Positions 18,695 to 27,459 of a DNA stretch of 64,000 bases are shown in pieces. The DNA lies in NCBI RefSeq assembly GCF_049800835.1, contig NZ_JBNAFU010000001.1, positions 124,001-188,000 on the forward strand. Reading direction: 5' to 3'. Below the pieces are notes generated by a model. The model made no database searches, was not told where the DNA came from, and was given only the letters and a program-made list of their open reading frames with translations. A program made the position numbers and the translations under genes. Source of the DNA: Dinoroseobacter sp049800835. GTDB lineage: Bacteria; Pseudomonadota; Alphaproteobacteria; Rhodobacterales; Rhodobacteraceae. Each line of letters starts with the position of its first letter. Position 1 is the first letter of the stretch.

Positions 18695-19347
18695 GGTGCG
18701 GGGTCCGCGACTGCCTCGATCTGTTCTGCCAACTCGTCAATAACTTGCAACCAAAGATCGGTTCCCTGCGCGCCTGACAAGGCGTGCTGGTTGGCGATGA
18801 TAAAACACGGAACGCCCGTGACGCCTTTGTCGCGGGCGTTCTGGTCCCGCGCGCGGATGTCATTCCGATCGCTGGGGGAAGCCAGAAGCCGGTCGACCAT
18901 CTCCCGGTCCATACCGATCTCGCCTGCCAAGCGCGACAGAACTGCGGCATGGCCAATATCGCGCCCCTCGTTGAAATAGGCTTTGAACAGGCGGGATACC
19001 ATTGCGGTTTGTCGTCCTTCCAGTCCCGCCCAATGGATCAGGCGGTGCGCATCAAGTGTGTTCGGCGTCCGTTCAATCGCAGCGAAATCGATGCCCAGCT
19101 TAAGTTGCTCTGCGCGTTCGACAATCGGCGCGTAGGCCTGCGCAGCGCCGCTTTGCCCGCCGAACTTGCGCTCCAGATAGTCGACACGGTCCATCCCGTC
19201 GGCAGGCATGTCCGGGTTGAGTTGAAAAGGGTGCCATTCAATTTCGAAGGCGTGGTTCGGGCGGGCCTCCAGCGCACGGTCAAGATAGGTCTTGCCGATG
19301 TAGCACCATGGGCAAATCGGATCGGAGATGATGTCGAGTTTGATCAT
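18691..19347 (-). CDS. DsbA family oxidoreductase, FrnE-like
   Basis: 218 residues, no signal peptide, so cytoplasmic. The thioredoxin-fold active site CPWC is at residues 12-15 (SDPICPWCYIG), as in FrnE and 2-hydroxychromene-2-carboxylate isomerase relatives. The all-helical insert and the GVPCFIIANQHALSGAQ cis-Pro region follow. It probably handles disulfide exchange. The ATG overlaps the stop of the acyl-CoA synthetase gene upstream (ATGA), so the two are translated together. Confidence 0.9.
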   Translation of the reverse strand: MIKLDIISDPICPWCYIGKTYLDRALEARPNHAFEIEWHPFQLNPDMPADGMDRVDYLERKFGGQSGAAQAYAPIVERAEQLKLGIDFAAIERTPNTLDAHRLIHWAGLEGRQTAMVSRLFKAYFNEGRDIGHAAVLSRLAGEIGMDREMVDRLLASPSDRNDIRARDQNARDKGVTGVPCFIIANQHALSGAQGTDLWLQVIDELAEQIEAVADPAP

Positions 19348-20855
19348 AGGGGGGCCTCAAATCCTGCGCGCAGCGCTTTTCGGTTAAGTTTGCCGTTCGC
19401 ATTTCGCGGCAGGTTGGTCTGATATAAGTAGAGCCGGGGCTGTTTGTAGCGCGCCAGGTGCGTTTCGGCGTGAGCCTTCAGGTCCGCCTCGGGGATTGGC
19501 GCTGCCGCAGTATAGAAGAGTGCAATGACTTTGGCGTCTGCCTTGATGGCCACCTCCGTCGCGGCACATTCCGACATCGCGGGCAGGCGGGCAAAGGCCG
19601 CCTCGACCTCGAGCGGGGCCACCCGGTACCCGCCTGCGTTCATCATGTCGTCATCGCGCCCGAGATACCGCACCGTCCCATCCGCCGCCAGTGTGGCGCG
19701 GTCGCCAGTGTCGAACCAGTCGCCTTTCATGCGCGCCCGTGTTGCGGCCTCGTCACCGAGATAGCCGAGCATCAGTCCGGGATCGCGTCGGTGAATGCCA
19801 AGCGTGCCCGGTGTTCCGAAGGGTTGTGGTTGTCCATTACTGTCCAGAACCGCCAGGCGTCGCCCGGCCTGAGCAAACCCGGCCACGCCAGGTGGGGCCT
19901 GACGCCGGGGGTGCGCGGAAATATACGTCGAACACTCTGACATGCCCAATGCCTCGTAGATTTCCGTGCCGGTGCGGGCATGCCACGCGGCACGCACCGA
20001 AGCGGGCAGGGCCTCGCCGGCGCTGAGGGCGTGACGCAAATGCGGAAGATCGATTTTCGCGTCGGACTTGAGAATCTGCCGGTAAACACCCGGAGCGGCG
20101 GCAAAAACACTTGCATTTGACCGCGCCAAGACGTCCGGGAGCTCGGCATTTGCAACCCCTTCGGCACGGATCAGGGCAGTGGCGCCAAGCGCCCACGGGT
20201 CCATCAGGCCAACCCCAAGGGTGTAGGTCCAGTTGAACGCACCGGCGTGAAACACGCGGTCTATGCCGGTCAATCCGTACCATCCCTGATACATCATGCG
20301 CCGCGCCCAGATCGCGCGATGCGCATGGGCCACGGCGCGGGGCGTGCCCGACGAACCGGATGTGTAAATGACGTAGCCCAGTCGGTTCGCATCTCCCAGA
20401 TGCGGCGCGTCCATTTGGCCGCCAGTGTGCAGGTCTTCGGGGCGCAGGCAGGGGACGCCTCCGGGCAAGGCCAAGGGGGCGTGACCGATGCACAGGCGTG
20501 GGGCCAGGCCCCGTGCGATCCAATCCGTCTCTGCCTGCGTGAGCGCCGCAGACGTCGGCACTGGCACGTATCCGGCCCAGAGGGCGGCCAAAAACACCAG
20601 CGGAAACTCAACCGTGTTTCCAAGGCGCATCAGAACGATGTCACCGGGGGTCAGCCCGGTGTCCCGCAAGCCCGCTGCAACTTCTTGAACAGACGCAAGA
20701 ATTTCGGAGAAGCTCCACGTTTTCGGTGTATCAGCTCCGTGCAGTTCGAGCGCCGGAGCCGGGCCGCGTTCGGTTGCGCGCTGCAACACGTAAGCCGCCA
20801 TGTTGAACGGCTCGGGAACAGGCTCCGGCAGACCGATATCGTAAATGCCGTCCAT
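19344..20855 (-). CDS. AMP-dependent acyl-CoA synthetase/ligase
   Basis: 503 residues of the ANL superfamily, which activates carboxylic acids with ATP and CoA. The phosphate loop is YTSGSSGTPRAVAHAH, the A5-type motif ALGMSECSTYIS, the hinge DTGDRA...YLGRDDDMMNAGGYRVAP, and the C-terminal catalytic lysine lies in RNANGKLNRK. The acid substrate is not predictable, though short-chain or benzoate-type ligases look closest. It is transcribed divergently from an XRE/cupin regulator that may control it, and overlaps the FrnE-like gene downstream. Confidence 0.88.
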   Translation of the reverse strand: MDGIYDIGLPEPVPEPFNMAAYVLQRATERGPAPALELHGADTPKTWSFSEILASVQEVAAGLRDTGLTPGDIVLMRLGNTVEFPLVFLAALWAGYVPVPTSAALTQAETDWIARGLAPRLCIGHAPLALPGGVPCLRPEDLHTGGQMDAPHLGDANRLGYVIYTSGSSGTPRAVAHAHRAIWARRMMYQGWYGLTGIDRVFHAGAFNWTYTLGVGLMDPWALGATALIRAEGVANAELPDVLARSNASVFAAAPGVYRQILKSDAKIDLPHLRHALSAGEALPASVRAAWHARTGTEIYEALGMSECSTYISAHPRRQAPPGVAGFAQAGRRLAVLDSNGQPQPFGTPGTLGIHRRDPGLMLGYLGDEAATRARMKGDWFDTGDRATLAADGTVRYLGRDDDMMNAGGYRVAPLEVEAAFARLPAMSECAATEVAIKADAKVIALFYTAAAPIPEADLKAHAETHLARYKQPRLYLYQTNLPRNANGKLNRKALRAGFEAPL

Positions 20856-20926
20856 CGTGTCGTGCTAGGCGGCGGGCGTACCTAATGCAAGTCTCCCCAT
20901 TGCAAGGCCCTGTGAATTACCCATAA

Positions 20927-21568
20927 ATGCAGGCCATGTCAGAGAGCGACAAAGAACCGAGCCTGATCCGACTTGCCCGTGAAAACGGAGACACGTCGCC
21001 AGTGGAACCCCTGAACCTTGGTCAACGCGTCCGGGATCTTCGCAAGGCGCGCAACTGGACGCTGGAGCAGGCTGCGGGGCAGGCGGGCCTTGCGCGATCC
21101 ACCTTGTCGAAGATCGAGAACGGTCAGATGTCGCCGACCTATGAGGCGCTCAAGAAACTCGCCGAAGGGCTGGAGATTACAATTCCGCAACTGTTTACCG
21201 CGCCACGCAAGGCCCAGGTCAACGGTCGGATGGTCGTGACCAAAGCCGACGAAGGCGAACCGCATCCGACCGCGACGTACGAGCATGAGCTTCTGGCTGC
21301 AACCCTGACCAAAAAGACGATGCTGCCGTATCGCGCCCGCGTCAGGGCTCGCGGGTTTGACGAGTTCAACGGGTGGGTGCGCCACGACGGAGAGGAATTC
21401 CTTTATGTTCTGACTGGCGCCATCAAACTGATCACCGAGTTCTACGAACCGGTTGAGATGCGTCGCGGTGACAGCGCGTATTATGACGCGTCTATGGGGC
21501 ATAACGTGGTCTCGGTCAGTCAGGAAGACGCGACGATCCTCTGGGTCACGTCGTTGGCCGGGACCTGA
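20927..21568 (+). CDS. XRE family transcriptional regulator with cupin sensor domain
   Basis: 213 residues from ATG 20927; ATG 20936 is an equally possible start. The helix-turn-helix spans about residues 28-82 (RVRDLRKARNWTLEQAAGQAGLARSTLSKIE is split by the recognition helix), and a cupin ligand-binding domain spans about 110-210 (GEEFLYVLTGAI, RGDSAYYDASMGH). This layout is that of PuuR-like regulators. It is divergent from the acyl-CoA synthetase. The 71-base gap contains two TGCAA direct repeats (20886-20890 and 20901-20905) that could be its operator. Confidence 0.88.
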   Translation: MQAMSESDKEPSLIRLARENGDTSPVEPLNLGQRVRDLRKARNWTLEQAAGQAGLARSTLSKIENGQMSPTYEALKKLAEGLEITIPQLFTAPRKAQVNGRMVVTKADEGEPHPTATYEHELLAATLTKKTMLPYRARVRARGFDEFNGWVRHDGEEFLYVLTGAIKLITEFYEPVEMRRGDSAYYDASMGHNVVSVSQEDATILWVTSLAGT

Positions 21569-21668
21569 CAAATCAAGGATGGTGGATGTTCTTGTGCAAA
21601 ACGGACCGGACTGCTCGCCACCTAGTAATCCTATAATCTGTATTATGTAATTTTTGACTTTTGATGCA

Positions 21669-21678
21669 TTGTGCACAA
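21669..21678. promoter_or_regulatory. TTGTGCACAA palindrome upstream of aroQ
   Basis: A perfect ten-base inverted repeat about 30 bases before the aroQ start. The half-sequence TTGTGCA also occurs at 21592-21598, about 77 bases upstream. The surrounding DNA is AT-rich compared with the genes. It could be an operator; the binding protein is unknown. Confidence 0.3.
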
Positions 21679-21707
21679 ATCTAGCGTGCCAAAGTGCGGA
21701 GCCCCTT

Positions 21708-22148
21708 GTGATTATTGATGTTTTAAATGGTCCGAACCTCAATCTGCTTGGGACCCGCCAACCTGAGGTCTACGGCACCACCACGCTCTCGGACATTAAG
21801 CGGCTCTGTACCGACAAGGCTGAGGCTTTGGGTGTCGATCTGAGGTTCTCTCAAACCAACCACGAAGGTGCGCTGGTCGATCAGATCCATGCCGCAGGCC
21901 AAACCGCCAGCGGCATCGTGATCAACGCGGGTGCCTACACGCACACATCCGTCGCCCTGCACGATGCTCTAGCGTCCGTCGCGCTGCCTGTTTTCGAGGT
22001 GCATCTCTCCAACATCCACGCGCGCGAACCCTTTCGCCATCGCTCCTACATCAGTCCGGTCGCTACAGGCCTGATCTGTGGGTTCGGCCCGATCGGTTAC
22101 GTTTACGCGCTGGACGCATTGGTGGAGATGTTGCGGTCAACCTCATGA
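21708..22148 (+). CDS. aroQ: Type II 3-dehydroquinate dehydratase
   Basis: Third step of the shikimate pathway. I chose GTG 21708 (protein begins VIIDVLNGPNLNLLG) because it gives 146 residues, the family length, and has GGAG nine bases upstream; the longer frame from 21654 has no family resemblance before that point. Active-site features: catalytic Tyr in PEVYG, the flexible loop, NAGAYTHTS, the catalytic His in EVHLSNIHAREPFRH, and ATGLICGFG near the end. The stop overlaps the LuxR-type gene start (ATGA). Confidence 0.95.
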   Translation: MIIDVLNGPNLNLLGTRQPEVYGTTTLSDIKRLCTDKAEALGVDLRFSQTNHEGALVDQIHAAGQTASGIVINAGAYTHTSVALHDALASVALPVFEVHLSNIHAREPFRHRSYISPVATGLICGFGPIGYVYALDALVEMLRSTS

Positions 22149-22897
22149 TTTCCGGGCACCTTAGTGCGCTGATCGCCAAGTCTTCCATCGAGGAGGTCTG
22201 GGCATTGCATTGTGCCCAGATGGCCCAGTATGGCTTCGACCGGCTGCTTTACGGGTTTACACGGTTTCGGACAGCCAGTTCCTACGGGGACCGCAAGGAT
22301 GCACTGATTCTCAGCAACCACGATCCGGAGTACCTGGAACAGTTCTTTGCAGAGGACCTGGTGCGCAACGCGCCGATGGTTCAATGGTCAGAGCAGAACT
22401 CCGGCGCGTGTTGCTGGTCCTATATAGATGACCTCGAGCGTTCCGGATTGCTGTCAAAAGGTGCCTTGAAGGTTCTGGAATTAAACCGGAAATTCGATGT
22501 GACCGCTGGTGTGACCATCAGTTTCAAGGATATCGCGGTCGGCGGATTCGGGGCGATTGGAATGGCCGCTGTCAAGGGCACGACACAGGCGCAGGTGCAG
22601 GCGATCTGGGACAAGCATGGCCGCGATTTGCTGCTCAGCAACAATATCGTCCACCTTCGCGCGCTCACCCTGCCCTCGCCAAATCGGAATCGACTGACCG
22701 AAAGACAGCGCGAAGTTCTCCAATGGGTTGCAAACGGGAAGACAATCCACGAGGTCAGCGAAGTCATTGGTCGCAAACCGGCAACAGTTGAGAAACATCT
22801 GCGCCTTGCGCGTGAGGCGATGAATGCCGAGACGACTGCACAAGCGGTGCTAAAGGCCTCAGTTCAAAATCAAATTTTCCTCGATACGTTGCGATAA
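22145..22897 (+). CDS. LuxR family regulator with autoinducer-binding domain (solo)
   Basis: 250 residues. An N-terminal ligand domain (about 10-165) is followed by a LuxR-type helix-turn-helix (LTERQREVLQWVANGKTIHEV, from about residue 178). No luxI-like synthase is present in the window. Aligned by eye to TraR around the binding pocket, W57 is Tyr, Y61 is Phe and the homoserine-lactone-contacting D70 is Ala (RNAPMV), while W85 is kept (CCW). It may therefore bind another ligand or none. It overlaps aroQ by four bases, so the two are co-translated. Confidence 0.88.
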   Translation: MISGHLSALIAKSSIEEVWALHCAQMAQYGFDRLLYGFTRFRTASSYGDRKDALILSNHDPEYLEQFFAEDLVRNAPMVQWSEQNSGACCWSYIDDLERSGLLSKGALKVLELNRKFDVTAGVTISFKDIAVGGFGAIGMAAVKGTTQAQVQAIWDKHGRDLLLSNNIVHLRALTLPSPNRNRLTERQREVLQWVANGKTIHEVSEVIGRKPATVEKHLRLAREAMNAETTAQAVLKASVQNQIFLDTLR

Positions 22898-23202
22898 TGC
22901 GGCCTGTCCTGCGCTGGTAAGGAAATCCACACTTTCTTTACGGTGGGGAAGGTGGCAAGGTTTGGCGGTTCCGTGAGTGGTGGCTTTGGCCATGGAACCG
23001 GTCGTAGGTGGGGCCTTAGTGTATTTCGTGAGGGACCGCCGAAGACACGCCGGCTGCATGCGGTATTGTTCTCCGTGTGCAGTCGGCACTTCGAACATAC
23101 GGGTATTCATCCCCAAGGTGCCCGTTCGGTTCGTGAACGGCGGCGCGTCTGTAAAGGTTGTCGCCGTTTAACGCAGGTAGCCAAACGTCAGATTTTGCAC
23201 AT
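22898..23202. other. Intergenic region without a supported gene
   Basis: Between the LuxR-type gene and the tsf terminator. Short open frames exist on both strands (for example 22859-23116 on the minus strand, 85 codons), but none has a recognisable motif or a convincing ribosome site. I see no tRNA-like fold or long repeat. Confidence 0.5.
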
Positions 23203-23206
23203 AAAA

Positions 23207-23230
23207 AAGCCCCCGCGCATGCGAGGGCTT
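23207..23230 (-). terminator. Rho-independent terminator of rpsB-tsf
   Basis: Read on the minus strand, AAGCCCTCGCATGCGCGGGGGCTT forms a GC-rich hairpin followed by a run of T (23203-23208). It lies 23 bases after the tsf stop. Confidence 0.85.
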
Positions 23231-23252
23231 CTGCTTGAAATGCTGACGCGGG

Positions 23253-24128
23253 TCAGGCGTTCATGGTCTTGGCGACTTCGGCGGCGAAATCCTCTTCGAC
23301 CTTTTCGATCCCCTCGCCCACTTCCATGCGGACAAAGCCGGTGACTTCGACACCGGCCTCTTTGGCGGCGTCTGCCACGGTCAGATCCGGGTTCACGACA
23401 AAGGCCTGACCCAGCAGCGTCACCTCAGAGAGGAACTTCTTCATCCGGCCGATGATCATCTTCTCGATCACCTGCTCGGGCTTGCCGGATTCGCGGGCGA
23501 TGTCGATCTGAACCTGACGCTCCTTCTCGACCACGGCCGGATCCAGGTCTGCCTCGGACAGCGACGCCGGGTTGGCCGCTGCAATGTGCATCGCGATCTG
23601 CTTGCCGATGCCGTTATCGGCGCCGTTCAGCGCGACCAGAACGCCGATCTTGCCCATGTCGGGGGCGGCTGCGTTGTGGATGTAGCTGACCACCGTGTCC
23701 CCGGACAGCTTCGTCATCCGCCGCAAGGTCATGTTCTCGCCAATGGTCGCGATCTTGTCGGTCAGCGTGGCTTCGATGGTTTTACCATCGACCTCGGCTC
23801 CTTTCAGCGCCTCGACGTCCGATACGCCAAGCGCTGCCGTCGCAAAGGATTTCACCATCGCCTGAAACTCGGCGTTCTTGGCGACGAAGTCGGTTTCGGA
23901 ATTCACCTCGACAGCAACGGCGTTACCGCCATCCACCGCGACGGACACAAGGCCCTCGGCAGCTGTGCGCCCGGACTTCTTGGCCGCTTTCGACAGGCCC
24001 TTGGTGCGCAGCCAGTCAACTGCGGCTTCCATGTCGCCCGCCGTTTCCGTCAGCGCTTTTTTCGCGTCCATCATGCCTGCGCCGGTTTTGTCGCGCAGTT
24101 CCTTCACCAATGCAGCGGTAATCGCCAT
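23253..24128 (-). CDS. tsf: Translation elongation factor Ts
   Basis: Nucleotide exchange factor for EF-Tu. 291 residues. The UBA-like N-terminus (ALVKELRDKTGAGMMDAKKAL) and the TDFVAKN motif of the core (NSETDFVAKNAEFQ) are plain. A strong ribosome site, AGGAGATACCAAC, precedes the ATG. It lies downstream of rpsB, the classic pair, with a stem-loop in the 81-base gap and a strong terminator after its stop. Confidence 0.97.
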   Translation of the reverse strand: MAITAALVKELRDKTGAGMMDAKKALTETAGDMEAAVDWLRTKGLSKAAKKSGRTAAEGLVSVAVDGGNAVAVEVNSETDFVAKNAEFQAMVKSFATAALGVSDVEALKGAEVDGKTIEATLTDKIATIGENMTLRRMTKLSGDTVVSYIHNAAAPDMGKIGVLVALNGADNGIGKQIAMHIAAANPASLSEADLDPAVVEKERQVQIDIARESGKPEQVIEKMIIGRMKKFLSEVTLLGQAFVVNPDLTVADAAKEAGVEVTGFVRMEVGEGIEKVEEDFAAEVAKTMNA

Positions 24129-24158
24129 GTTGGTATCTCCTGAAAATGTGTGGTCGGT

Positions 24159-24182
24159 CGGACCGGGGTGTAGCCCGGTCCG
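24159..24182 (-). other. Stem-loop between rpsB and tsf
   Basis: Nine perfect base pairs (CGGACCGGG with CCCGGTCCG) around a six-base loop. There is no T-run after it on the minus strand, so it is more likely an mRNA-stabilising or partial-attenuation hairpin than a full terminator. Confidence 0.5.
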
Positions 24183-24209
24183 TATGTCAGATTGGTGACG
24201 GGCGCGGAA

Positions 24210-24995
24210 TCAGCCCTCGGCGGCAGCCGGTTCGACCGACTCTTCCGCCAGAGCTTCTTCGACGTTGCCTTCTTCGAGCGCGCCAAGGTCTACACCGGCC
24301 GCACCGAGTTGCGCAGACATGCCGTCCAGAGCCGCGCGGGCCACTAGGTCGCAGTAGAGCGCGATTGCGCGGGCTGCGTCATCATTGCCCGGGATCACGT
24401 AGTCCACGCCATCGGGCGAGCAGTTCGTGTCCACCACGGCGACGACGGGAATACCCAGCTTGTTGGCCTCGGCGATGGCAAGGTCCTCTTTCTTGACGTC
24501 GATCACGAAGATCAGGTCCGGCACGCCGCCCATTTCGCGGATCCCACCAAGGGAGGCCTGCAACTTCGCCTGGTCGCGCTCCATGCCCAGACGCTCTTTC
24601 TTGGTCAGGCCTTCGGCCCCGTCTGCCATCGCCTCGTCGATCTGCTTGAGACGGTTGATGGAGTTGGACACGGTCTGCCAGTTCGTCAGCGTGCCGCCCA
24701 GCCAGCGGTGGTTCATGTAGTACTGCGCGCAGCGCTCTGCGGCGTCGGCGATGGGCTTTTGTGCCTGCCGCTTCGTGCCAACGAACAGAACCCGGCCACC
24801 CTTGGCCACGGTATCGCGCACAGCCTGCAGCGCCTGGTCGAGCATCGGAACGGTCTGCGTCAGATCCATGATGTGAATCCCGTTGCGGGAGCCGTAAATG
24901 TACGGGCCCATGCGCGGGTTCCAGCGTTGGGTCTGGTGACCGAAGTGCACGCCAGCTTCGAGCAGCTGGCGGATATTGAAATCAGGAAGCGCCAT
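24210..24995 (-). CDS. rpsB: 30S ribosomal protein S2
   Basis: 261 residues from ATG 24995, which has GGAAAGGAAC upstream. The S2 signatures are clear: LLEAGVHFGHQTQRWNP near the start, FVGTKRQAQ, HRWLGGTLTNW and PDLIFVIDVKKE. The acidic Ala/Glu-rich C-terminus is longer than in E. coli, as is usual in this order. The open frame extends upstream to 25628, but that part overlaps the divergent cupin gene and lacks S2 similarity. Confidence 0.97.
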   Translation of the reverse strand: MALPDFNIRQLLEAGVHFGHQTQRWNPRMGPYIYGSRNGIHIMDLTQTVPMLDQALQAVRDTVAKGGRVLFVGTKRQAQKPIADAAERCAQYYMNHRWLGGTLTNWQTVSNSINRLKQIDEAMADGAEGLTKKERLGMERDQAKLQASLGGIREMGGVPDLIFVIDVKKEDLAIAEANKLGIPVVAVVDTNCSPDGVDYVIPGNDDAARAIALYCDLVARAALDGMSAQLGAAGVDLGALEEGNVEEALAEESVEPAAAEG

Positions 24996-25198
24996 CCAAT
25001 GGTTCCTTTCCGGTTTGCGCCTGAGAGGGGCCACAGAGCGTGTGCTCAACCGGCGGACGTCTTGAGGATGTCTCCCCCAAGGGCCCAAGCCCCTCCTGTG
25101 AAGTGCGCGCGGGATACGCCGGGTCGCGAGGGATTGCAACCCCCTACCCCCTTGCGCGATGGTCAGCGGGTGCGAAACATGCAGAACGGAGCCCGCAT

Positions 25199-25534
25199 AT
25201 GCCATTGCCCACCTTTTTTGACGCTTTTCCAAGCCTTGATATGCCGATGGGTGATGATGTCGTGACCACGCGCGTGGTGCGCTCGGATACGGCGCTCGCG
25301 GTTTTCTTTCATATCCACAAGGACCTTGATCTGCCACCGCACAGCCACAAGGGGCAGTGGGGCACGGTGATCGAAGGGGCCATTCGCCTGACCATGAATG
25401 GCGAGACCCGCACATATACCCCGGGCGAAAGTTATGAGATCCCGTCAGGGGTCGAACACGCGGCCTTCGTTCCGGCAGGCACCATCGTCTTCGACGTGTT
25501 CGAGGAACCCGATCGCTATCCGCTGCGGGGCTGA
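25199..25534 (+). CDS. Cupin domain protein
   Basis: 111 residues, a single small beta-barrel. Cupin motif 1 is HSHKGQWGTVIEGAI, with metal-ligand histidines in PPHSHKG, and motif 2 is YEIPSGVEHAAFV. The metal and any substrate are unknown. The start ATG 25199 follows ACGGAG. It stands 41 bases before the pseudouridine kinase-like gene on the same strand and could be part of that transcription unit. Confidence 0.82.
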   Translation: MPLPTFFDAFPSLDMPMGDDVVTTRVVRSDTALAVFFHIHKDLDLPPHSHKGQWGTVIEGAIRLTMNGETRTYTPGESYEIPSGVEHAAFVPAGTIVFDVFEEPDRYPLRG

Positions 25535-25575
25535 GCAGTCTGGACCCGCTTGGCGGGCTATGACACACCGGACGC

Positions 25576-26448
25576 ATGGCACCTGATATCCTCTGCATCG
25601 GATCGGTCCTGTGGGACATTATCGGCAAGGCCGACCAGCCGATGAAGGCCGGCTACGACGTGCCGGGCCGCATCACGCGCCTGCCCGGTGGTGTTGCCAT
25701 GAATGTCGCCATGACCTTGCGCCGGATCGGGCTGAGCCCGGGGCTTCTGACTGCGATCGGCACTGACCCGGATGGGGACGAGTTGCTGGATCGTGCGCGG
25801 GCCCTCGGCCTGATCACAGATCACATACACCGGATTGATGGCCCGACGGACCGCTATATGGCGGTCGAAGGCACCAATGGCCTTGTTGCTGCCATCGCCG
25901 ACGCCCACACGTTGGAAGCCGCTGGGGATGCCATCCTTGCGCCGCTCGCGGATGGGCGGCTTGGCACAGCTGCGGCCCCGTGGACCGGCCCGGTGGCCCT
26001 GGATGGAAATCTGACCGACACTCTCCTGTCCGAGATCGCGACAAGCCCCCTTTTCGCACGCGCGTCACTCAGTGTGGTTCCAGCCTCCCCGGGCAAGGCG
26101 CGGCGCTTGCTGCCATTCCTGAAGGCCTCTCGCGCGACGCTCTACGTCAATCTGATCGAAGCGAACCTGATCGCGGACAAACCCAGCCAGACGACGCAAG
26201 CCGCGGCCCATATGCTGCTGGGGATGGGCGCGACGCGGGTGGTGATCACGGATGGCGCCAACCCGGCCACCGACGCCAGCGCGGATCACGATCACACGCT
26301 GTCACCGCCGCCCGTGCATGTCCGGCGCGTAACAGGTGCGGGCGACACGTTCATGGCGGCCCATATCGCAGCAACCACCCGCAACGCCGATCCGCGCGCC
26401 GCCCTGGAGGCTGCGGTGCAGGCCGCCGCTGCGCATATTTCAAGCTGA
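25576..26448 (+). CDS. psuK: PfkB family kinase, probable pseudouridine kinase
   Basis: 290 residues of the ribokinase/PfkB family. The N-terminal GSVLWDIIGKAD and GGVAMNVAMTLRRIGL signatures and the C-terminal VTGAGDTFMAAHIA anion-hole motif, with the catalytic Asp, are present. The substrate call rests on context: the next gene, 10 bases downstream, is pseudouridine-5'-phosphate glycosidase. The pair would phosphorylate pseudouridine and then cleave it to uracil and ribose 5-phosphate. Confidence 0.85.
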   Translation: MAPDILCIGSVLWDIIGKADQPMKAGYDVPGRITRLPGGVAMNVAMTLRRIGLSPGLLTAIGTDPDGDELLDRARALGLITDHIHRIDGPTDRYMAVEGTNGLVAAIADAHTLEAAGDAILAPLADGRLGTAAAPWTGPVALDGNLTDTLLSEIATSPLFARASLSVVPASPGKARRLLPFLKASRATLYVNLIEANLIADKPSQTTQAAAHMLLGMGATRVVITDGANPATDASADHDHTLSPPPVHVRRVTGAGDTFMAAHIAATTRNADPRAALEAAVQAAAAHISS

Positions 26449-26458
26449 GGGGGCCACG

Positions 26459-27364
26459 ATGAAGATTTGCTACAGTGCCGAAGTGGCCGCCGCGCGCGCC
26501 GACGGGCATCCGCTCGTTGCCCTTGAGTCGACGATCATCACCCATGGCATGCCGTGGCCGCACAACTTCGAAACCGCAACCGAGGTTGAGGAAACAGTGC
26601 GCGACAATGGTGCGATACCGGCGACGATTGCGGTTCTGGACGGCGCGCTCCACGTCGGGCTGGAGGGGGGCGAACTTGAAGCGCTGGCACAGGCTCAAGA
26701 CGTCGCCAAGCTGAGCCGCGCGGACCTTGCCTTTGCCATGGCAACGGGCAGGACCGGCGCTACCACGGTCGCGGCCACGATGATCGCTGCCCATGCGGCT
26801 GGCATCTCGGTGTTTGCGACCGGTGGGATCGGCGGCGTGCATCGCGATGCGGCGGAAAGTTTTGATATCTCCGCGGACCTGAACGAATTGTCCCGCACAC
26901 CTGTTGCCGTTGTTGCTGCCGGGGCGAAGGCCATTCTCGACTTGCCAAAAACGCTCGAAGTGCTGGAGACGCACGGTGTGCCCGTGATCGCCTACGGCAC
27001 AGACGCCTTCCCCGCGTTCTGGATGCGTGACAGCGGCCTTTCAGCCCCGTTGCGTGCGGACAGCGCGGACGAGATCGCGCGCGCCATTCGCGTCCGGCTG
27101 GACATGGGCCTGTCCGGGGGGCATCTGATTGCCAACCCTATTCCGCCTGAGGCCGAGATCCCTGGGCCCGACATTGTCCCGGTGATAGAGGCCGCGCTCG
27201 TGGAGGCACGTAAGCAAAACGTGAGCGCGAAAGACGTGACCCCGTTTCTGCTCGACCGGATATTTCACCAGACCGGCGGCCGGTCGCTGGAGGCGAATAT
27301 TGCCCTCGTTTTGAACAACGCACGCCTGGGAGCGGAGCTTGCCGTCGCGTTGACGCGACTTTAG
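26459..27364 (+). CDS. psuG: Pseudouridine-5'-phosphate glycosidase
   Basis: 301 residues, close to the E. coli enzyme (312). The family signatures are clear: ALESTIITHGMPWPHN at the start, a GATTVAATMIAAHAAGI segment with its conserved threonines, FATGGIGGVHRDA, and GGHLIANPIPPEAEIP. It splits the C-C glycosidic bond of pseudouridine 5'-phosphate. ATG 26459 is 10 bases after psuK, with GAGGGGGCC as ribosome site. Confidence 0.93.
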   Translation: MKICYSAEVAAARADGHPLVALESTIITHGMPWPHNFETATEVEETVRDNGAIPATIAVLDGALHVGLEGGELEALAQAQDVAKLSRADLAFAMATGRTGATTVAATMIAAHAAGISVFATGGIGGVHRDAAESFDISADLNELSRTPVAVVAAGAKAILDLPKTLEVLETHGVPVIAYGTDAFPAFWMRDSGLSAPLRADSADEIARAIRVRLDMGLSGGHLIANPIPPEAEIPGPDIVPVIEAALVEARKQNVSAKDVTPFLLDRIFHQTGGRSLEANIALVLNNARLGAELAVALTRL

Positions 27365-27459
27365 GGCGCGAGACATGCGCTGGCGGCCCATGCATGCTTG
27401 TGCAGCCCCGCCCTGCCCCCTAGATACAACACGACGTCGCCCTTGGACTTAGACTTCTT

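Noticed and set aside
22859..23116. 85-codon frame on the minus strand in the gap before tsf
   Set aside because: It overlaps the end of the LuxR-type gene, shows no motif, and has no convincing ribosome site.
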